A stretch of 64,000 nucleotides of DNA from Hoplostethus atlanticus (Eukaryota; Chordata; Actinopteri; Trachichthyiformes; Trachichthyidae): the NCBI GenBank assembly GCA_034670405.1, contig JAXDDX010000012.1, forward strand, positions 4,424,501-4,488,500, written 5' to 3'. Below the pieces are notes generated by a model that saw nothing but the letters and a program-made list of their open reading frames with translations, searched no databases and was not told where the DNA came from. Shown here piece after piece: positions 36,403 to 47,400 of the stretch. Within the stretch, counting starts at the first letter, position 1; each line of letters opens with the position of its first letter. The position numbers were made by a program, and so were the translations under genes.

Positions 36403-37512
36403 CAGTACTGTGCAAAAGTCAGAGATCGCCCTTTCATTCATTCAATTTCCAGTCAAACGGCCATTCAGTACAGATTGTTTATTTTTTGGTGTCAAACAAA
36501 TGAGATTAGATATAACATAACTCACTTGGAAGGTGAAAAGTCAAAGGAAAATAAGTGAGAAAACAGGAGTTTCATAATGATCAAAAATAAAAATATTATT
36601 GCAAGATATAGAGAAAATGGGATTCCTAACAACCGTGCAAGACCTGGTAGACCTATCAGCATCAGATAGACAGTACTTAAAGCTTTCATCTTTGAGGGAT
36701 AGGAAAAAAATCAAGCTTCACTCTTGCTTCAGATCTGAAAAAATCCAGGTGTTTCTGTCGATACTTCCACTGTGAGAAAACTCAATATTATGGGTCTGAA
36801 AGGATGTGTAGCTGTCAAAACGACGCTACTGAGAAAAGGAAACGAACAAGAACACCGAATTGGACACCTGAGATGTGGAGTAAGGTTTTATGGACTGATG
36901 AGTCTTAAAAAGATACGATTTTTGGAAGTAACAGAAGGCAGTATGTACACCGCCGAAGCAATTAAAGACACATGGTGGAGGATCAATGCAAGTTTAGGGA
37001 TGTAAAACAACATCTGGAGTTGGTGACTTGTTTTTTATTGAAGGCATCATGAAAGCTGATAAATACAAACACATCTAAATACATCTTGCAGTACCCTCTC
37101 GTAAACGTTTGATTGGGAACAAATTCATTCTACAGCAAGAAGACGACCCCAAGCACACAAGACGTACTTATCAAACAAAGAAGCTGCTGGTGTTCTCACA
37201 ACAATGGACGGGCCACCCCAGAGCCCAGACCTCAACATCGCTGAATGTGTTTGGGATTACCTGGATCGTGAGGAACAGAAAAATGCAAGCAACTTCTAAG
37301 ACTGAACTTTGGAGCTGTTTACAAGAAGCATGGAAAAATATCCCTGCAGATTTCTTTGAAAAACTCAAAGCAGACATTGTGGAGGCGTTTGTGTAATTTT
37401 GTGTTAAATATGTTTCCTGCATTTTTTTCTGACACTGAAAAATAAATAACTTGCGCTTAATGGCCATTTTCACTGGAAATTAAATAAACAAACTGACTTT
37501 TGCACAGTACTG
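36403..37512 (+). mobile_element. Tc1/mariner transposon, 1110 bp, near-perfect ends, dead transposase
   Basis: Seen: CAGTACTGTGCAAAAGTC at the left end and its exact reverse complement at the right; the first 20 bases of both ends match perfectly. The element is flanked by TA (36401-36402 and 37513-37514), the Tc1 target duplication. Transposase blocks lie between in the plus direction. At 1.1 kb it is shorter than a full fish Tc1 (about 1.6 kb), with short terminal repeats and internal losses. Confidence 0.88.
36590..37396 (+). pseudogene. Broken Tc1 transposase
   Basis: Pieces in several frames still spell the family: a DNA-binding region relic (near 36640-36740), STVRKLNIMGLKGCVAVKTTLLRKGN (from about 36764), WTDES with the first catalytic Asp (about 36893), a stop right after it, GVGDLFFIEGIMKADKY (about 37017-37066), LQQEDDPKHT with the second Asp (37131-37160), and, one frame over, PPQSPDLNIAECVWDYLD with the catalytic Glu (about 37212-37270). 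All three D-D-E positions survive as codons, but in-frame stops and at least one frameshift (between 37165 and 37212) prevent a working protein. Confidence 0.85.
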
Positions 37513-38065
37513 TACTTCATCATAATTGTTGGCTAAAATATTATTATTGTATAATTGTTGACCCTGTGTCTAACAAGGTGCTTGGCAGATGTGATGGTGG
37601 TTAGAAGCTAAACAACATTTTGAGCAATGTGAAAAGGCAAGTCTCCCAGCAACAGGCTGGGAAATAAAACCCATGGTCAACCCACGGTCAACAATATATT
37701 CCAATGTTTCCTGGTAACACAATATTCTAGTGTGTAATAATGCTGAGGCTCCCTGGGCACTATTAAAACCAGAGTTGCCAAAAACGTTACTGTGCCTTAA
37801 CAGCCATGATACACAGAAAACGTTTTGAGGCAAGACAGATGATGAATTTTGCCAACAACAGATGAAGAACATTTTTAATTATAATTCTGTTTCTTAATGC
37901 CCACTCTGTAATCCAGATGGATGGCCCTTTTGCCAATATTATGTTGGAGGCAATATTGTCCATTTCCACTGTGTCAAAATGTTTTCCATGAATCTTCATG
38001 ATGATCATCTCTTTCAGTAACAGTTGGAGGACCATAACTGGGAGATGCTGTAATTCTGTTGCTGT

Positions 38066-38070
<5 letters not shown>

Positions 38071-38142
<72 letters not shown>
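38071..38142. repeat. (TG)36 microsatellite
   Basis: Uninterrupted TG repeat. A second TG run is at 38301-38333. Confidence 0.95.
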
Positions 38143-38147
<5 letters not shown>

Positions 38148-38289
38148 CTGGAACGTGATGGCTCCCACTAGGAGGTGGTAATAATAGGATTAAGGCTGGA
38201 GGAAGCAGACTGGTTTGGCTCAGATTAGATCAGCTCAATACTCGGTGTTTAGCTATGTTTGGCCCCTGTGTGTTTGTGTGTGCGTGCAT

Positions 38290-38335
<46 letters not shown>

Positions 38336-38402
38336 AGGTTGCTAGATTTATCATGCACCGGGACAGGTGAGTTGGGGCTAGGAAACAAGGTCTAGCTGTT
38401 AA

Positions 38403-38970
38403 TTGCACTGCCATTTCTCTCTTCCGCCCTCTCCTCCTCTGTCTAAATTGCTCTTTCCCTCCTGCCTTTTTATCTATCGCTCCTTTGCACTCCCTCTATT
38501 TTCAATAAATCTCCCTGACTCTCTCCTTCCCTCATTCTCCCTCTGGCTCTCCCTCACTCTTCCCTCCTGTCCTCTTTTTTCTTTTTTTTGAATCCAATCA
38601 ACAAAAATCCTCCATGCCTTGTTCCCTTTCCTTCACCTCTGTCCCACCCCTCCCTCCCTCTGATTATTCCTCTCCCTCTCCTCACCCCTCCTTCTCCACC
38701 TACCCATTCTTATTTCCTTCTCTTATATTATACTTATTTCTTTACCTTTTATTAACTCATCCTTCCCTCTCTCCCCCTCTCTCTGCCCTTTTCCTTTCCT
38801 TGAGGATCTCTAATTTTCTTCATCCCTATTTTACTCTCCTCTGTGTTTTATCTTCCAACCATATCCCCCTCCCGCTCCTTTCTTCTTTCCTTTTCTTCAT
38901 TCAACCACTCAATCTCTCTCTTCACCATCTGTCCCCCACATGCTATTCCCCCCTCTCTCCTCTCCTGATT
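38403..38970 (+). repeat. 570-base polypyrimidine-rich block
   Basis: C and T dominate one strand throughout, in CTCC/CCCTC/TTTC combinations without a fixed unit. The ORFs here translate to Ser/Pro/Leu-rich strings and are not genes. Such strand asymmetry favours triplex DNA. Confidence 0.75.
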
Positions 38971-39027
38971 ACAAGTATGTTTGAAAAAAAACAAACCACT
39001 AGCAAATTGTCAGGGGAGTAACAGCAG

Positions 39028-39030
<3 letters not shown>

Positions 39031-39083
<53 letters not shown>
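39031..39083. repeat. (TG)26 microsatellite
   Basis: Uninterrupted TG repeat directly after the polypyrimidine block. Confidence 0.95.
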
Positions 39084-39087
<4 letters not shown>

Positions 39088-39609
39088 TTGTCTGTGTGCA
39101 GGTAGCCGAAAGAAAATAGATGGATCTGATCCACTGCCACAATCAGACTGGCTTGGATTACAGCCAAACCGACACACAGCCGCACTTCACTCTCCCCTTT
39201 CAGTCTCATCCAGCTCTTAAATATAGCCTGCTCCCATCCTGGTATGAATATTTTACCTTGCTAAAACTTGAAATCCTGACAACGCATTTGAGACAAAAAT
39301 ACTTGACCAAGTCCCTGCTCCAAAAGAGCACTTCATTTTTATAGCAAAAGCAATCAGAATCACTTCATTTGCCCAGTAGAATACATTTAATTTGACTTGG
39401 TGATACCAGTATCACTAAATGGATGCTGGCACACACAGGCATATACATTAACTAAGCTGTTACTCTTTCACGTTTCAACAAGTAATCTCATGCTTGAACA
39501 AATACTATATAATATATAGTCCTCAGGTTTTTCTTGTTGTCTATACAGATCAGCTAAACCCCCAATTCAGCTGCCTGAGGTTCAATGTACACCCTTCTAT
39601 TTAAACTTC

Positions 39610-39690
39610 AGGCCTTAAGCTGATGCTCTTATTCAGACCAACTTACAGTGAGTGCACCAGCAGAATGAGCTTCACTTCCTAGGTTGGCAG
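39610..39690 (-). mobile_element. Short fragment with an L2-type tail hairpin
   Basis: Plus strand reads TTAAGCTGATGCTCTTATTCAGACCAACTTACAGTGAGTGCA-like sequence (39615-39655). This is the same module as at 47217 and 50326, with several substitutions. The hairpin (GCTCT-TATTC-AGACC) has lost one pair. The rest of the element is not recognisable. Confidence 0.35.
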
Positions 39691-40078
39691 CTGCACAAGC
39701 AACAAATAGCGAGGAGTTTGTGGTCAGAGCCACAGTATCCTGACAAATATCCCTGTGGCCCGTGAAGGATAGTGTAGAGAATAGAAGGAATAAGAGCTGA
39801 GGAGACAGGTAGAGGCAGTTGTTTTTAATATGTATATTTGCTTTCAGCTCTACACTTCATACTCTAGACTGCTGTATTGTCTGCTTTAGTGATTGGAGTA
39901 TCTCTCATATATGTGACTGCTACTATGGGGCTATCTGTGTTTTATCATGGGAACAAGGCTACAGTAATACAAATGTACACTGACAAGTCATGCAGCAAAA
40001 TTCCCTTAACAATGTTACACACACACAGACACACACTATGGTACTAAGACATGGAACCTACATCTCTCTCTCTTTCTC

Positions 40079-40079
40079 A

Positions 40080-40121
<42 letters not shown>
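40079..40121. repeat. (AC)21 microsatellite
   Basis: Uninterrupted AC repeat. A TG run follows at 40235-40260. Confidence 0.95.
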
Positions 40122-40122
<1 letters not shown>

Positions 40123-40260
40123 CACACATGCATGCACAAACTTGCCTGTGGCTGTTGAAACTCACGCACTTCACACTCATTATTTGAAAAAAACAACCTT
40201 CCATACCAGCCATCGTGTGTGTAAGATGTTTAACTGTGTGTGTGTGTGTGTGTGTGTGTG

Positions 40261-42151
40261 CATGACAACACGCTATCTGAAAGTTATTCTAGTGGAATGT
40301 GTTCTCATTAGAACCCGTCAGAATCTATCCACCTCGTTAGAGAACGGTCTATTGGATGGAGAGAGGGATGGCAGGATGGGAGGAGGAGGAGGAGGAGGAG
40401 GAGAGGAGGCGGCATTTATCAAGAAAGAGAGAGGGATGAGGAGAGACAGCTCGAGGAAAGATGGTCAGGAGGGGAAGATTTTCTCTGACGCCTTGTCGTT
40501 CAATATTACTGTTGTTATTATAATCTGTAGCTGCATCAGACCTCAGCCATTGTGTTAGTTAGAGAATAGAGAACAGACCAGCCAGGTTCCCTTTGGTGAT
40601 ATCAGGCGTTTTTACACCTGCTTTGCTTATCATAAATCAGCTGCATTATCTTCATAATTGCTTGCTGGGTTGAATTATCCACTTAAATGTTACATTAGTG
40701 TAATAAAGCGGATAGTTCTGGTTCTCTGTTCTGATTGGCTCACATTCAAAGCCATTGTAGAGCAATAAATGTGCACCTTTGATTGTGCAACATTTATTTC
40801 AAATATTAATGCAACTAACTGAAAACTGAAACTCATACTGGGACTAGAACTATTTTGCTTGGCGAGTGTTATTATTTTTAAATTGTACTTGAATAAAAAG
40901 AAAAGATTTACTAAACATTTGAGCCTGCGTTGTAATTACACCGCTCCACTTCATATGGTGCCAGATAACACCTCTTAGCTGTAAAATCATTGTTAATCAT
41001 GGCCTCTCATTTTCTATACCTCCTCCCCCGATTCACTGGCTGGGGGAAGGTTGTCTCACCCAGAAGATTGCATCACGTGTTGATGGGTTAACTACCCAAT
41101 GGTCTGAAGCGGGACCGGCTCTCCAGAGCATTAGTTCTGTTCAGCTGCTTTGATGTTTGATTAAACAAACAGGATGATTGGTCCCCAGCCCAAGTCCCAC
41201 TGTTAATGAACTTCTGTGTTGTTATTAAGGAAACTTAATGGTTTCCTTAATAACAAGCGCTGTCATCATTGTCCTGACCTTATTCACACAACAGACCTTG
41301 GGGCTAATCTACCGTAATTGATCGGGTCTCTGACTTGGAAAACAAGCCTGATCCTAAAAGCAAGCTCTATGAATTCAAAAAGGTTAAAGGAACCAACCAT
41401 AAAGGTTCTCCATCCATCTCCATCAGGTTTTCCTCCTTCCTTCCTTCCTTACTTCCTCCTGTAGAACATGTGAAAAATAAAATGTCTTACACTGGTCATA
41501 AAGTTATGGGAATCAGTGTTGTTTCTACTACGTTGGTGATTGGTAATCATGGAAAACATCCATTGATACTGTATTGTATATCACCACTGCCCTGCACAAA
41601 CCATTATCTCTGACGGCTCAAAAAGAGTTTTTTAGGAACTGAGAAAAACTGCTTGATTTTCTCCTCATCAATGTATATTTGACATCACGTTATTAAACGC
41701 TCAAAAACATTTATGAAATGGCAAAAGTGGAGATGTGAGGTTTCTGCAGGGCACCAACGAGGGGCAAAATAATTTATATCCAACACAGTTAATGGATCAG
41801 AAGAAAGACTGATTAATCTTTCATACATAATGTAGCAATGGTGAGTATATGATTTACTAGAGATTTACTACTGCACACTAATTACCTCAACTAATTAGTT
41901 ATTACTCATAAAAAAACATTTCCATCTATTTCTAAGTCATTAGCTCAGTGTTTTTCCATGGTCTAGCTGTTAAAGAGAAATGTTATCCTCCAGTGTCTCA
42001 TACAGTGTGTCATGATTGATTTCTGCACGTGTCTATCTTTTTGAGTTTAACCTATATTCCTGCAACATTAACCTTTTGATCCGTATGTGCCTGATGGTAT
42101 AACACGATGCATTACACAGTGCAAACCACAGCACAGCATCTGCTCGAGGGT

Positions 42152-42190
<39 letters not shown>

Positions 42191-42615
42191 AGCCATGCTC
42201 TCTTCCCTGTTTCTCTTTACTCCACATCTTTTATCTCTCCATACATGCTATAGTAGAAAAGGGTGTGTGTGTGTGTTTGTGAGAGTGTGCATGTACGGGT
42301 GTGTGTATGCATGAGCCCACTTCTTGTCATAATGGATGTTGGAAATCTAGCCACCAGCTCATGTGGAAGAGTGCTGTGGAAAAGGGCATTGTGCCGCGGC
42401 TAAGACAAATGTTGTTATTACTCTCAGCCTTTGCATTCAATTTGTTTTTTAAGCCGCTTGAATACCCCATTTACAGGCCAAGATTAAGTGAATTAATCTT
42501 TGGGCTACTTTCATTGAAGAAACACTCCTCCTTTTTCTCCTTAGTCCCAAATAAAAGCACAGAGACGGAATGGGAATATACAGCAGCCAGCCAGTTACTT
42601 GGAAAACATAACCTG
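40261..42615. other. Non-coding stretch with the 41.2-kb hairpin
   Basis: (GGA)n at 40380-40410 and (CA)n at 42153-42188. Complex single-copy-looking DNA at 41030-41300. No coding sequence. Confidence 0.45.
41219..41256. repeat. Perfect 16-bp inverted repeat (hairpin) with 6-base loop
   Basis: Arm TTGTTATTAAGGAAAC (41219-41234), loop TTAATG, arm GTTTCCTTAATAACAA (41241-41256). All 16 pairs are perfect and pairing stops at the next base on each side. It lies in single-copy-looking DNA next to a second near-palindrome, TGTTTGATTAAACAAACA (41154-41171). Confidence 0.8.
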
Positions 42616-42833
42616 CGTGTGTGTGTGTGTGTGTGTGTGTGTGCATCCCTATCTTGGTGCTGTGTTTCATTCTGTGTTGCATGTGTGAGTGTGTGTCAAA
42701 AGAGAGAGGAGAAAGAGAAAATGAATAGGGAGAGAGTGTAATTGGCAAAGCTAATGGGAATTGTCCGCCTCGTTTAATGAGAACTACATTTCTGCTAAAT
42801 TCACATCACTGCTTCTAGTGGGAAAGAGCTCTG

Positions 42834-42869
<36 letters not shown>

Positions 42870-42969
42870 GATCTGTCTGTCTAAGTTTAAATGACCAAAT
42901 GTTCATTGTATGTGTCTGTGTGAGTGGATTTATGTGTGTGTCAGCAAATGGATTTGATTGTGCAAATAG

Positions 42970-43028
<59 letters not shown>

Positions 43029-43198
43029 TGTGTGTGTGCATGTGTAGGTGTGGGTGTTTGTGGACAGACTCAGCCATGAGGAAACGGTGGTTAAAGTGCT
43101 CAGTAATTGGGATGTCAGACAAGCTTGGACTCTGGCAGTCTTGGAACAACTTCCAGCAGGATTGGGTATATAGGGCAAATTGGGATCTGCACAACAAA

Positions 43199-43241
<43 letters not shown>
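42616..43241. repeat. Cluster of four TG microsatellites
   Basis: TG runs at about 42616-42643, 42835-42866, 42970-43040 (with CG and CA interruptions) and 43199-43241. The cluster ends about 160 bases before the hAT insertion. All ORFs here are Cys-Val or His-Thr repeats. Confidence 0.95.
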
Positions 43242-43243
<2 letters not shown>

Positions 43244-43390
43244 TTGGCATGCGTGTATTTCTTTCTCTATTTGCAGACACGTGTGTGCATGTGTGATTTT
43301 CCTTGTGTGCACCTGTGTGTGCATCCATGCATATGCTCACAGCTGCATGTGTGTGTTTGCATGTATCCTATGCATAAAACCCCTTGGTTC

Positions 43391-43398
43391 ATATATAC
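43391..43398. repeat. Left 8-bp target-site duplication (ATATATAC) of the hAT copy
   Basis: Identical to 44590-44597 and abuts CAGGGG at 43399. Confidence 0.9.
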
Positions 43399-44589
43399 CA
43401 GGGGTGGCCAACCAGTCAGAGACTAAGAGCCACATTTTTTACTGTGTTACCGCAAAGAGCCACATCATACACATGGGCACACATGAACATCACCCCATCC
43501 CTTCCTCTCTCTCACACACACACACACACAGACCTCTGCTCAGCCAGATTTATTGTAAATGTCACACACCAACATGATAATGACAGAAATTGACTCCTAC
43601 AGTACTAAGACCACAGGCCAGTCATTTTCAACAATGAACATTGTGTGCACTGTCTCACACACACAAACTCTCAGTTCAACCAAGTCCACAAACAAAAATA
43701 TAATAATTTACAATAGCGTTTTTCTTTTACTATGCATGTTGCTTAGTGGGACTTCTGGCATTCCTTGCCTTGAACAATCCTCTTCAAATCTGGCTTGTAT
43801 TCCGTTGTTGCCACTCGAAGCAATTCTTTCACATGGGTGTCAGTCAGAACAGATCGATGCTTTGATTTCACGTGTTTCAGGGTAGAAAACACAGACTCGC
43901 AGACGTATGTTGACCCAAACATTGACAGTATCTTAAGCGCAGCCCGTTTGACATTGGGGTATTTTTCCATTGGCACACTTTTCCAGAACTCAATGGTCCC
44001 TTCCCTTAAAGCAGGTTTCAGTTGGTCCTCCTCACAAAGATCGATCATCTCCAACTCAGCCGCAGCCTCATCTGTGACTAGCGGGGCTTTCAAACAGTCC
44101 GTCTCCACATTAAATGGGTCGACGAGGAACGTAATCTGTGGCCTTTTCAGTTGTAGATCACGGAACCGGGTCACAAAGCTTTCGTGTAGATTTTCAACCA
44201 GTGTTGCATATCTGGCTCTTTGCTTATTCAGGGCGGCGCTGGTGACTTGCCCGCTGGCTTTTAGCAGAGTATAAACTCTCCCACTCTGTTAAAAACGTCC
44301 TGTGTTCATCTTCATATTTTCGTTTTGCTGTGCATTTTTTCCCTGCCATTTTGAGAGCGAACTTGACACAAATTGTTTACTCAAATGATCTTGCCCCTAC
44401 TGGGAAACTTTGCGGTATTTTCGTCTCACGCACATGCGCGTTTGACGAAAATACCGTATTGAACTCAAGCGAAGCGAACACGCACATTAAAAAAAAACAC
44501 AAACACAAACTTCGATATGAACGTAAGAGCCGCATGAAACCAGGCAAAGAGCCGCATGCGGCTCGGGAGCCGCGGGTTGGCCAGGCCTG
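43399..44589 (-). mobile_element. hAT-superfamily transposon, 1191-bp internally deleted copy
   Basis: Ends: left CAGGGGTGGCCAACC, right (reverse complement) CAGGCCTGGCCAACC, 13 of 15 bases the same. Identical 8-bp flanks ATATATAC at 43391-43398 and 44590-44597 are a textbook hAT target duplication. The minus strand carries the first codons and the last third of a hAT transposase. The subterminal AAGAGCCACA/AAGAGCCGCA motifs near both ends are probable transposase binding repeats. The central zinc-finger/catalytic portion is missing, so the copy is non-autonomous. Confidence 0.9.
43743..44349 (-). pseudogene. hAT transposase remnant: N-terminus joined to the C-terminal dimerisation region
   Basis: Minus strand. 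An ATG at 44349 begins MAGKKCTAKRKYEDEHRTFL and continues TEWESLYSA. In a complete relative a BED-type zinc finger should follow; here the reading frame shifts and the sequence jumps to SGQVTSAALNKQRARYATLV. From 44174 an open frame runs to 43743: FRDLQLKRPQITFLVDPFNV, then EDQLKPALREGTIEFWKSVP, then the hAT C-terminal dimerisation block YPNVKRAALKILSMFGSTYV, CESVFSTLKHVKSKHRS, TDTHVKELLRVATT. It resembles fish proteins often labelled GTF2IRD2-like or ZBED-like, which are transposase-derived. Not functional as a transposase because the catalytic middle is gone. Confidence 0.85.
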
Positions 44590-44597
44590 ATATATAC
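44590..44597. repeat. Right 8-bp target-site duplication (ATATATAC) of the hAT copy
   Basis: Identical to 43391-43398 and follows the GGCCTG terminus at 44589. Confidence 0.9.
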
Positions 44598-45291
44598 CAT
44601 ACATGCATGCTTTGTATGTGGGTGTGTATCCATGTGTGTGGTAAAGAACAGCTTTGTGTGTGTGTGTGAGTGAGAGAGAGAGAGGGACAGAGAGAGCCAG
44701 AGTTAAAACTAAATGTGGATATGGTCCATTAGCTCTGGTTCAAGGTGCTGTTGCAGTGTGGGGTAACATTTGTCAGACAGGGGTCAGCACTTCCACTTTA
44801 TACCTCTCTTTCACCTGCTTTCTTTCTCTGGCCTTTTCTGCCTTGTTCACTCCCCATCTCTCTCTCTCTTGCCTGCCCCTCCCTCTCTTTCATTTTCTTT
44901 CTCTCTTGCCTCAAACAGTGTTTTCATTCACTCTAGTCTCCCCAACTCCCTTTCCCCCTTCATTCTTCTCTCAGTCTATTTATCTTGCCCGGCCTTTCCT
45001 CCCTCTCTCTAATTGTTCCTCCGTTCATATCTTTGTCAGCTGACTTGCCTTTTAAAGCCGCTTACAACTATTTTGTCTCTCCTTATCTTGTTTTCTCTGA
45101 GCCCATCTCCCCTTTACCTTAGTTTTACCTCTCCCTCAAGCTGACTAGATTACCAGGTCTAGACAACATTGACAAGACAATTAAGTTTCCTTGACAATAG
45201 AGGCAAAACAGGGTGACTGTAGTAGCAGTGATAAATGCCCAGTATTCTTCACGCTGGTGCTGCAGAACTTTGGTCTCATGTCTGTGGAGTA

Positions 45292-45620
45292 CAGGGGGTG
45301 GACAAAAAAATGGAAACACCTGGAAGCCATCATTTGGCTTCAGAACATCTTCATTCCTCCTTGGGAAGCTGCCATACAAGTCCTGACCCTTATAGCCCAT
45401 TCCGACTGACCATTATAATCTTTTCCATTGCTCAAGCATCCAGGTTTTGTGCTCCTTACACCAGGGTTATGTGCCTTTGTGCATTGACCTTGGATACAAA
45501 CAGTTTCTGAATGGTAGTCCTGCCATAAATAAAGCTCACGCCATACAGTTTTTGTTGAGACTGTGTCATGGAGGTGTTGATTGAAGTCGATGGTAATTTT
45601 TGAAAATATAGTTTGTCGTA
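45292..45620 (+). mobile_element. Degraded short DNA-transposon-like repeat
   Basis: Begins TA-CAGGGGGTGGACAAAAAAA, a terminus I associate with non-autonomous TA-target DNA elements of fish. It runs through TACACCAGGGTTATGTGCC and TTGACCTTGGATACAAAC to GTTTGTC at 45611-45617, which looks like the start of an inverted copy of GACAAA before similarity stops. The right end is decayed, and family placement is by memory only. Confidence 0.45.
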
Positions 45621-46567
45621 TCTAGCAACTATCACTATCCATCCTGTCATGTTTCAATCTATCCCTGTTGATGAGCTTCGGCTTTTGACTGACTTCCCGC
45701 TCTTCCTCTTCCTCTCATATCATACTGCTATACTGCATAGCATACTGGTCTCGATGTTTGCACCAGCCATTCGTCTTAAATCTGAAATTTTCCTTTCCAG
45801 TCTTAAATCTGTCAATTCTCTATCTTCCTCTCTCTCCCTTCTCCTCTCTCTTTCATCATTCCATCACTCATCTCTCTCTACCCCCCCTCCTCACACACAT
45901 GGTGCAGTCTGTTAATATGCTCTCTTGCATTAATTCTCAATAATCCTGACCTGTGTGGAAAGGGGTCAAATCACTAATGAATATATGCTATGTGAGTATG
46001 TGCAATGATCCCAAGTTAAGCGCTGCTGAAAGTGCCACAAAGAAAGTCTTAAAGACAGAAGCAACCCGTAGATTGAGTCAGGTCAACCCTTTTGCTCTGT
46101 TGATTAATTTGGAACACCATTAATTCCCCCTGAAATGATTGGTTAATGGTTGCTCACCACTGAAACTCACTGTGCGCTTCTCATTTCCACATCACAAGGC
46201 GAAATGGAAATATTTGGGTATTAGTCTTAATATCATTACTTAATGGATGCTTGTCCATATCCTGTCTGCTGGCTTCTTTATCAGTTGACTAGAGATGAAG
46301 TGATGATGGCCAACATGGAGGGGATTACAGCATGGCTGATCGCAGATCAGTTTCACCCCTCTAATCTGTGTCTGGGACGAGCAGAGATGCTGACTGAGTA
46401 CATAGCAGACAGACAGACAGACAGACACACACACACAAAAATAGGCACACAGGCAGACAGGAAACATCAAATCTGATTTATAGATTTATCTACTCAGCCA
46501 ACCCCCTGCCATGCTCCTCTATTTCAGCATCTTGGATGATTGAAATAATATGGATTCCACTTCCTGC

Positions 46568-46625
<58 letters not shown>

Positions 46626-47174
46626 CCACATTTGTGTCTACGTCTGTGTCTCTGTGCATTGCTAGGCTGGGGGATGACACATTGTCAGACACCACATACA
46701 GTCACCCACACACACTTGCTTACACACACAGACCTTTTTTGCTACTGTGCTATGGCTGCTGAAAAGTGTGCTATCGATTGACTCTGAGAGGCCAATGCTC
46801 TTTGGCATTCTTTGAAGGACACAGTGTAAAGTGTTGCCCTGTAAGCTCAGTGTGGTGTCTAATGCTTTGGCTGAAACTACTGTAGTGTGCGTATTTAGCT
46901 GTGTGCAGTCAAGTCTACTTCTTTATAGTGATGGGTCGATCCGCTTGAACGATACTGAACAAGTTGAATCGATCGCCAAAGAAACAATCAAAGTTTCAAA
47001 TCATGTCAGTGTCAGTGGTTGGACTGAGCTCTGTACAGTTCAAAGAGAGCCGACACGCTTGCTAACACAAAATGAGCATTTGGGAAAAAGACATTTGTCT
47101 GCCTACCTTGGCAAATAACTTCAACACTGGCTGGTACTGACTCTCCAAAAAATGGGCTTAATCAACCATAGTTG
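45621..47174. other. Non-coding stretch
   Basis: C/T-rich patch at 45820-45890, TG run at 46570. The start of the 46928-47110 segment (TAGTGATGGGTCGATCC) resembles termini of some fish non-autonomous DNA elements, but I find no matching right end. Confidence 0.35.
46570..46624. repeat. (TG)27 microsatellite
   Basis: Uninterrupted TG repeat. Confidence 0.95.
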
Positions 47175-47400
47175 TAACATTACATTTTTACATTACATTA
47201 CAGTCATCTAGCAGACGCTTTTATCCAAAGCGACTTACAATAAGTGCATTCAACGTAGGTAGGCAAGAGTCACCAGAAATCTTAAGTGCATTTCTTTCCT
47301 AAACAAGCATCGAAGAGCAGAACCAGTGCTGAGGTAAAAGTGTAAATAAGTTATCTACCTACTTTTTATTTAAACAAATAAGTGAAGCATATAAGCATAT
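47175..47400 (-). mobile_element. UnaL2-type LINE 3' end, inverted relative to the 61-kb copy
   Basis: Read on the minus strand it matches 61185-61380 closely: conserved blocks around AAATGCACTTA, CACCAGAAATC (plus-strand sense), TTGAATGCACTTATTGTAAGTCG, stem-loop GCTTTGGATAAAAGC (plus 47217-47231), then a TGTAA-type tail (plus 47175-47203). The similarity fades beyond about 47400. Divergence from the other copy (small indels near 47260 and 47310) shows an independent older insertion. Confidence 0.78.

Noticed and set aside
42761-43426. 221-codon plus-strand ORF with Cys-Val runs
   Set aside because: Translation of four TG microsatellites; no protein-like sequence between them.
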